From Liolophura sinensis (taxonomy: Eukaryota; Mollusca; Polyplacophora; Chitonida; Chitonidae), in contig NC_088300.1 in NCBI RefSeq assembly GCF_032854445.1, forward strand, positions 31,665,608 through 31,729,607: a stretch of 64,000 bases of DNA, written 5' to 3'. The notes under the pieces were generated by a model. The model searched no databases and was not told the origin of the DNA. It saw only the letters and a list, made by a program, of their open reading frames with translations. Both the position numbers and the translations under genes were made by a program. How positions within the stretch are numbered: the first letter of the stretch is position 1; each line of letters opens with the position of its first letter. This document shows positions 58,017-64,000 of the stretch, piece by piece.

Positions 58017-61000
58017 TGGCGTATCCTTTGAGTGCAGAATCAAATTGATTTCTATGCCAGGAATCATAGTCATGAAATAATGTCGGATTCACGGAACAGT
58101 GAAGCAACCATTAAAGTTAGTGATGTATGTATATTTCAAACACAAAATTAAAACCAGGTTTTCTTACGATTTTTAAATCTTAAGCAAGACGTTAAACACA
58201 AGGTACACATCATTCATAAAGTCAGTGCCTCAGTTTTAGCCAGCACGATATCAATGTAAGGAACAGTGATGCGTATAAAACAGCACTAATTTTGATTACA
58301 CACAATGCCAGTGTAGTCCTAGTAACAGACACTCATATACCTCTCGTCATCCACAATGTACGTTTGAGGTTATAAAAACTGCAAATATAAGTGTCATTTC
58401 CCAAACTCGTAAGCCATTACTGGGTCACAAGAACCATTTTCTAAATAACTTTTTTATGCAAAATATATCCTTGCACCTTTTGGAAATATGGACGCTAAAC
58501 TGCGTTTCGTTTGCTTTCGAATTACTTATAAATATGTAAGGTGTTGAGCCGTTTTACCGTACGTATATACCCGCGTGTAGACCAACAAACAACCTTTCTA
58601 CCCGAAACCGGCCCGTGCTCTAACTGCACTTAAGAAGAGCCGTGCAGTGTTAGCAGGGTATGGAATTCTGTGCATCGTCCTCACACGCCATTCGGCCAAA
58701 GACGGAAGTCCCCGCGTGTTAACGTGCCCCTGGGCTGTTTTGTTAGATCCTTGCGTTAGGGTGCACCTCTGATCGCGTCAGGTGGAGTCAACAAGTTTAC
58801 TCACGCTCAATCAAATATGCACCAATTAAATGATTTCGCCCAACTGGCAACTCGCCTTGTAAACTTCACTGCACTTACACCGACTGCTATCGGTTTTCTG
58901 CACGGTTCAATCACTGCCTTTAGCAAAATTATGCGGTTAATTATCGATTCTTTTTGATAAAAACATCGGCCTTTCCTTTCTAATCCAATTTAATGTTTTA
59001 ATATTTCAAATTGAGACCGCCTTGACATTATGTCTGCCCCTGTGAGACCAGTTGACATAACATTGAATGTAATTCTATTGACAACTCAGACTTGAGTAGT
59101 TCTATGTTTATTTTCTGTTCTTAGTCAACATATGAATATTATTAATTACTCACTGATTCCCTTCGTGAGCCCTCTCTCCGCCTGACTCCATCAGTTGTGT
59201 CATTCTCGTCATCAGCATGTCACGGTGCATACATATAATTAGGTCGAAAAGGGCATTTTTGGCTATTGATACGGAGGTAATCGTTAACTTTTTGAAAATT
59301 AGAAGCCGTTTATTTTACACGTGTAGAGACTATTCACAGTGCAGACAATTGCAGTAGATTTTCGAGCGCTGAACTGTTCACTTCACGAATGTTCAAGGGA
59401 TAGCCTATAATAGACATATCGTTTTTCCTTACCATGTGAACAGAGAGGAAAACTGACAAATTAGTGTACGTCGATTGTTCATTTGAATTTGAATTGTTGA
59501 CAGTTATGTTCGAGATAAATTTAGTGATATTTGGTTTTCAGTTATGTAGACGCCTCTGTTGGTTTTCACCGGCAATACCATGAAGTTAACACATTCCAAA
59601 CAATAATACACATAAATATTTTCATTTCAATTCCGCGAGACAGTCCTCATCGCGAAATGCCAAACTGTTTAAAGAGTAAAGCGTTTGGAAAAATGCCGTT
59701 AGTTGAAGACAGTCGTGTGAAAATCACGAGAGAAAATTTTTGGCACCAGGGACTGTTTCCGGCACCCGAACCACGTGACCAGCCACGACCTATCCCTGGC
59801 AACAAGTGCAAGATGCGGTTTGGGTCAGTTTATCTGAACCAATGAAGCCCATCCGTTGGAGTTGTCAACATTGGTTAAATATTCAGAGACTATATTAAAG
59901 AGCGGCTGGCTTAATGAGTAAGGTCCCTTCATCTGCCAGTTCGCACCGTCCATTTGGGGTCGTGTTTTCGGCGATGGCAATGCGAAGTTGACGGAACGTG
60001 TTAGTCCACGCTGCGGCCAATTAACCCAGTGTGTATGCGCGGCAAAAACAAACTTCCCCTCGCGAAATTTTTTATAAAAACATCAACACCAGTCAGATTA
60101 TAAACTTTGGAGCCACAATAAATTCTGTGAAGGGGAGAAAAAGCACGTGATGTGTCCTCTGTGATCCTCGCGGTTTCCCGCCTATTGGCCATCTAGTGTG
60201 GATAGACAGACGTGGGGCGGTGCGCATGTTGCCTGACGGAATAACTGACACATCATGGCAGGAGAGGGCTGAGGCGAACTCCCTCCTCTATCGAGAGGAA
60301 ACCCCGCAGGACGGGTCAGTTGGAGGAATCTGGCGTGTCTAGTGTTAGCAAACATGTCGTTTTCACAGCTCCGCGCATGATTATGCGCTTTTACAGACCT
60401 GTACACATTTATTGGAGCATCTGAGTGCAGGTCATGCATATGATGTCATCTCACCCCCACACACCCAAAACCTCCTTCATGGTGGCCAACACTCGGCTTC
60501 TATTAATATGTACTACATGCCACTTGTTTCTCACCCTTAAGTTCTTCCGTTTGAATGACACTAATTTCGACACGATTCCCTTGTGTGAGAGTCATCAAAA
60601 GTTTTCAACGCCGAGATTTCCCACAGGTGACTTAAGTATAAAAACAAATCAAATGGTTGAGCGCACAACAACTGTAGGATTGTTGTTACCTGTTATCGTT
60701 TTGTGATCAGGTCCAATAACTAAGACATGAGCAACTTGACAAAAATTAAGGCATATACATTACTGGATGTCAGAGGTTAAATAACAAACTATGCCTAACC
60801 AACATTGTTTTGCTCATCAAACTTTTAGTTATAAATGAAGCTAATTTCATCAACACATTCAGCCAATAGTTTTTCGTTGGATAAGTAACACATCCTCGAC
60901 TGCAGGTAGAGACTTTGAAGCAATTTGTTGCTATGCTATGCTATGTGTTAAAATTTGTATTAAAACACCATCTTACCGTGTATGGGGGATTATACTGCAG

Positions 61001-61283
61001 TGTTGATGCTCATCCGATTATCACATCTTCCGTGCTCTTTAATATAATTCACTTTTGTTTCGCATGAAATTTGAAGCTCTTTATAAAAAGTTACTAGCTA
61101 CTTTATCAACAGCTTTAATAGATACAGCTACAGGCAGAAGGCCAGGCAGACAGATGAACGAGACGGTAGCTTAGAAAGTCTTGTCTTCCCTTAACAGTGT
61201 GAATCAGTATTCATCAGAACAGAAAACAAGATTTATAAGTTTAATGTGTTTGCAGCCAAATAATTGCAGTTAAAAGACTAGGT
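58017..61283. other. Intergenic, nothing recognised
   Basis: The part at about 59700-60370 is richer in GC and has an inverted CCAAT (ATTGG, about 60184), which would suit a promoter, but no exon could be attached to it. Confidence 0.35.
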
Positions 61284-61621
61284 CAGATGTGTCTCTCTTG
61301 ACTATGAAAAAGACAATTTAAAACAGTATAAATATATGGCATAGGTTCACTAACCACTACCAATTCCAAAAAACTGGCATTTTCAAATCAGTCATCCTTG
61401 CATACTCATGACTCCGTTTACCAATAGTAGAGACCTTAGTTAGAAATTACAAGATGAAACTTGTAACTTCAAAGAACAATTAGTTTACCTATTCTAGTTT
61501 GAAGAGACAGATGTGCCTCTCTTGATTATGAAAAAGATAATTTAAAACAGTATAAAAATATGACATAGAATCACTAATCACTAACAATTCCAAAAACTGG
61601 CGTTTTAAAATCAGTCATTCC
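61284..61621. repeat. Tandem duplication, about 114-bp homologous blocks
   Basis: 61284-61397 and 61508-61621 align in the same orientation (CAGATGTGTCTCTCTTGACT against CAGATGTGCCTCTCTTGATT; TATGAAAAAGA.AATTTAAAA in both; AACTGGC.TTTTAAATCAGTC near the end). The offset is 224 bases; the sequence between has no match. Confidence 0.85.
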
Positions 61622-62329
61622 TATTCCAAGAATGCTGAAAATGGAATCCCAGCCATTTGGTTCCCGTCCGTAAGAGTTCCGCAGTACGGACTTCTCTTAA
61701 AATTCCGCCATTCCCTGATCGGGCACCTGGTTGTTACGTCATACAGATCCTCCTGAAAAGCACGTTCCTCAGCACATACCGGACGTGTGCCTGTTGTTGT
61801 GTGATTGAAGTTCTATGTAAGAGAGGTAGTGGGCTTAGCTCCACAAACATACTGATGACATTTTTTTGCCAAAACAGTATGTCTTTTACAGTTATTTTCT
61901 GTTAGTCAATCAGCCAGCCACCTATAATCATGGAAATTAGCAAGAAATATGTCTAAAGGTTAATCCATCTGTCATATATTTAGCATTAGCATCCACGTTT
62001 ATCGGATAGAGAGACAACCTGTCTATTTGAACAGTCATTCAGCCAGACAGTCAGAAATATAGACAACCTGTCAGTCAGTTGCTTAATAGCGGACATCTGT
62101 GGTACAATCAGACACGTTTGTGCTGATGACATACCGTTGCCATTCTTGTACGAGTACTCTACACGTACGTGATGCAGTGACTACTTAATAATACACACGT
62201 GCTGATGGCATGAAGCTTAGATTCAGGTAAATGTACATGTACTCCACAGGTGTGGTGGTGATCACTTGACACAAACGTGCTAAGGTTATAAAGCTTTGTG
62301 AAGACATGACACTAACTGCAGGGCTCACT
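61622..62329. other. Intergenic, nothing recognised
   Basis: Short related blocks (CAATCAGCCAGCCAC, CATTCAGCCAGACAGTCAG) suggest minor local repetition. No gene seen. Confidence 0.4.
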
Positions 62330-62535
62330 GTTAACCAAAGAATTTATTTATTTGATTTACGCCATGCTCAAGAATATTTCACGTATACGACGGCGGCCAG
62401 CATTATGGTGGAAGGAAACCGGACAGAGCCGGGGGAAACCCACGACATTCCGCAGGTTGCTGCAGACCTTCTCACTTACCGCCGGAGAGGAAGCCAGCAT
62501 GAGCTGGACTTGAACTCACAGCGTTAACCAAAGAA
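62330..62535 (-). mobile_element. SINE-A, 5'-truncated, perfect 13-bp target-site duplication
   Basis: GTTAACCAAAGAA is repeated exactly at 62330-62342 and 62523-62535. The SINE between starts at the B-box region and ends in the AAAT tail. Confidence 0.95.
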
Positions 62536-63221
62536 AAACATTTCCCGAAGTAATACTGCATAGTATAAATATATGTTAGCGAATAGAGATATAGTCTTCG
62601 GATACAGATTGGTTTACATAAGTCGCTTGATTAGAATGTTTACAATACACATCCAGGTCTTAAAACCATCTTTATTGATAGCTAACAGATTTACGTTGAA
62701 TTTAATTCCACGAAGTAAGCGTGCCTCGTCGTGTTTCCATCAATGTTCTTTTTAAAGAGTTTTAACTGCTTACTATGGCTTAAGCGTCAGAAAGCTCTAC
62801 CTGATATCCTGGAAATCCGTGTAAATGACAACCTGTATCAGGTGGTGGAAAACAAACGCGGGCGACAGTAAGGTGAGAATGGCATGCAGTTTGAGTGTGA
62901 ACACGATTCAGCGTGAACGTCGTTGTTAGGGGGAAACGCTGGGAGTAGTGGGAAAACGCTGGAGTAGTGTGTCCACATTCCAATGAAGTTGTGCAATTGT
63001 TGTAACATGATTCACAAATTAACAGCGAAGAAAACACACGTATAATACGTGCATTGACTCCTGGTCAACATTTCGTCAGGGGAATTCTTGGCAACTATTT
63101 TGCCATGCCCAAGAGTATTTGGTACATTTAAGATTGTGGTTTGTATAAAAGGAATACGTAAAGCGGTCTAATAGATGACAATGTATGGAACAAAACTTGC
63201 AGAAAACAGAAAAGTATATAT
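62536..63221. other. Intergenic, nothing recognised
   Basis: A small direct repeat (GGGAAACGCTGGGAGTAGTG / GGAAAACGCTGGAGTAGTG) lies at 62931-62969. No gene seen. Confidence 0.4.
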
Positions 63222-63494
63222 GTATTTATTTATTTCATTGGTGATTTAAACGCCGTACTGAAGAATATTTCCTTAAAGCGATGGCGGCCAGCATTATGGT
63301 GTGAGGACACCGTGCAGATCTCCTTGGGAAACCCAAAATCGAATGCAGGGTTGCTGGAAGGCCCTTTGCACGTACCGCAGGGGAAGACGCCAACATGAGC
63401 TGGACTTGAACTCGCAGCGACGGCTTGGGTGAGAGGTACCTGGGGTCGTTGCCGCCTTGCTGGCAAACTAATCACCTCGGCAATCTTGGCCTCC
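63222..63494 (-). mobile_element. SINE-A, full length, diverged
   Basis: All domains from a degraded head (GGAGGCCAAGATTGCCGAGG) to the AAAT tail are present on the minus strand. Confidence 0.88.
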
Positions 63495-63835
63495 AAATAG
63501 AACAGTAAATGTTAATTTTTCAGTGACTGTATATACTTTGAGTGTGATGATACTGCGTTTGCACAAACAATTAAGAAATCAGACATTGCATGACCCCTTG
63601 AATCATTTGTTTATTTGTCGTTAATTAAATTCGACCACATTACAACTGAGTCATGAGATAACAGCGGCCTTTCCGTTATGTCATAGGATATTTGTCATTA
63701 GTGTTTAACACGGTCATGTCAGGCTGACCTATTTATATTTGGGAAGCATTGCGTCATTTAATTCTTGGATTGACCTATATCATTAAGTTTCCCCGTGGTA
63801 AACTTAGAATTAATTACTCCCAGTGAGTAGTTTCA

Positions 63836-63912
63836 TGCTGGTTTCGTCTCCGGTCGTACGTGGGAAGGTCTGCTAGCAGCTTGCGGACCTAGTAAGTTTT
63901 CCCCTGAGGAAC
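63836..63912 (+). mobile_element. SINE-A middle fragment
   Basis: TGCTGGTTTCGTCTCCGGTC through TGCGGACC is clear; head and tail are missing. Confidence 0.75.
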
Positions 63913-63952
63913 ATTGTATGGAGAATTTTAATACTACAGATCTTACTCTGTG

Positions 63953-64000
63953 TATTTATTTATTTTTTTATTTCTCTTCTTATAGAAGTTTTACGCCATT
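63953..64000 (-). mobile_element. SINE-A 3' end running off the window
   Basis: TATTTATTTATTTTTTTATT and TTTTACGCCATT at the very edge match the antisense tail; the rest lies outside. Confidence 0.65.

Overview
This window looks like animal nuclear DNA, most likely from a mollusc. It is AT-rich, gene-poor and packed with short interspersed repeats. Four things point this way: one clearly spliced globin gene; more than twenty copies of a tRNA-headed SINE with an AAAT-repeat tail; two further SINE-like families whose 3' ends carry the CG(T)TAAAAC-type motif familiar from mollusc genomes; and several palindromic (foldback) DNA elements. No open frame is longer than chance would give in 64 kb at this base composition. 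ORF length alone therefore supports no gene here, and most open frames are SINE bodies or noise.

Gene content. The one firm gene is on the minus strand at 2726-6128. It encodes a 216-residue globin of the membrane-bound globin X type, with an N-terminal Met-Gly-Cys lipidation motif and the two classical globin introns (B12.2 and G7.0). A decayed inverted copy of part of its exon 2 lies inside its own second intron (4643-4733). Elsewhere I see only candidate exons: a signal-peptide-like first exon (49294-49354, +), a hydrophobic first exon (29090-29203, +), a possible last exon (38570-38736, +), and several minus-strand open frames with coding-like codons but no recognised family (32223-32555, 35946-36206, 42015-42266, 46582-46899, 53242-53457).

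Repeat landscape. 'SINE-A' is spread from end to end in both orientations; seven insertions have target-site duplications I could read directly, including one SINE-A inside another (220-528) and one inside a SINE-B copy (27004-27312). Three diverged families (SINE-B, C and D) and one unclassified dispersed repeat (E) are also present. Four large self-complementary structures stand out: a 210-bp inverted repeat (12914-13123 with 13849-14058), a 91-bp-arm hairpin (25093-25315), two copies of one palindromic element of about 600 bp (18708-19301 and 20848-21449), and a different palindromic element (11916-12322). A 61-bp, six-unit satellite (21657-22020) seems to have grown from SINE-like sequence.

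The stretch from about 29 to 47 kb and that from about 56 to 62 kb are the quietest. They hold few repeats and no gene I can name, and are probably intergenic or intronic DNA. I found no canonical tRNA gene, rRNA, CRISPR array or long retrotransposon reading frame.
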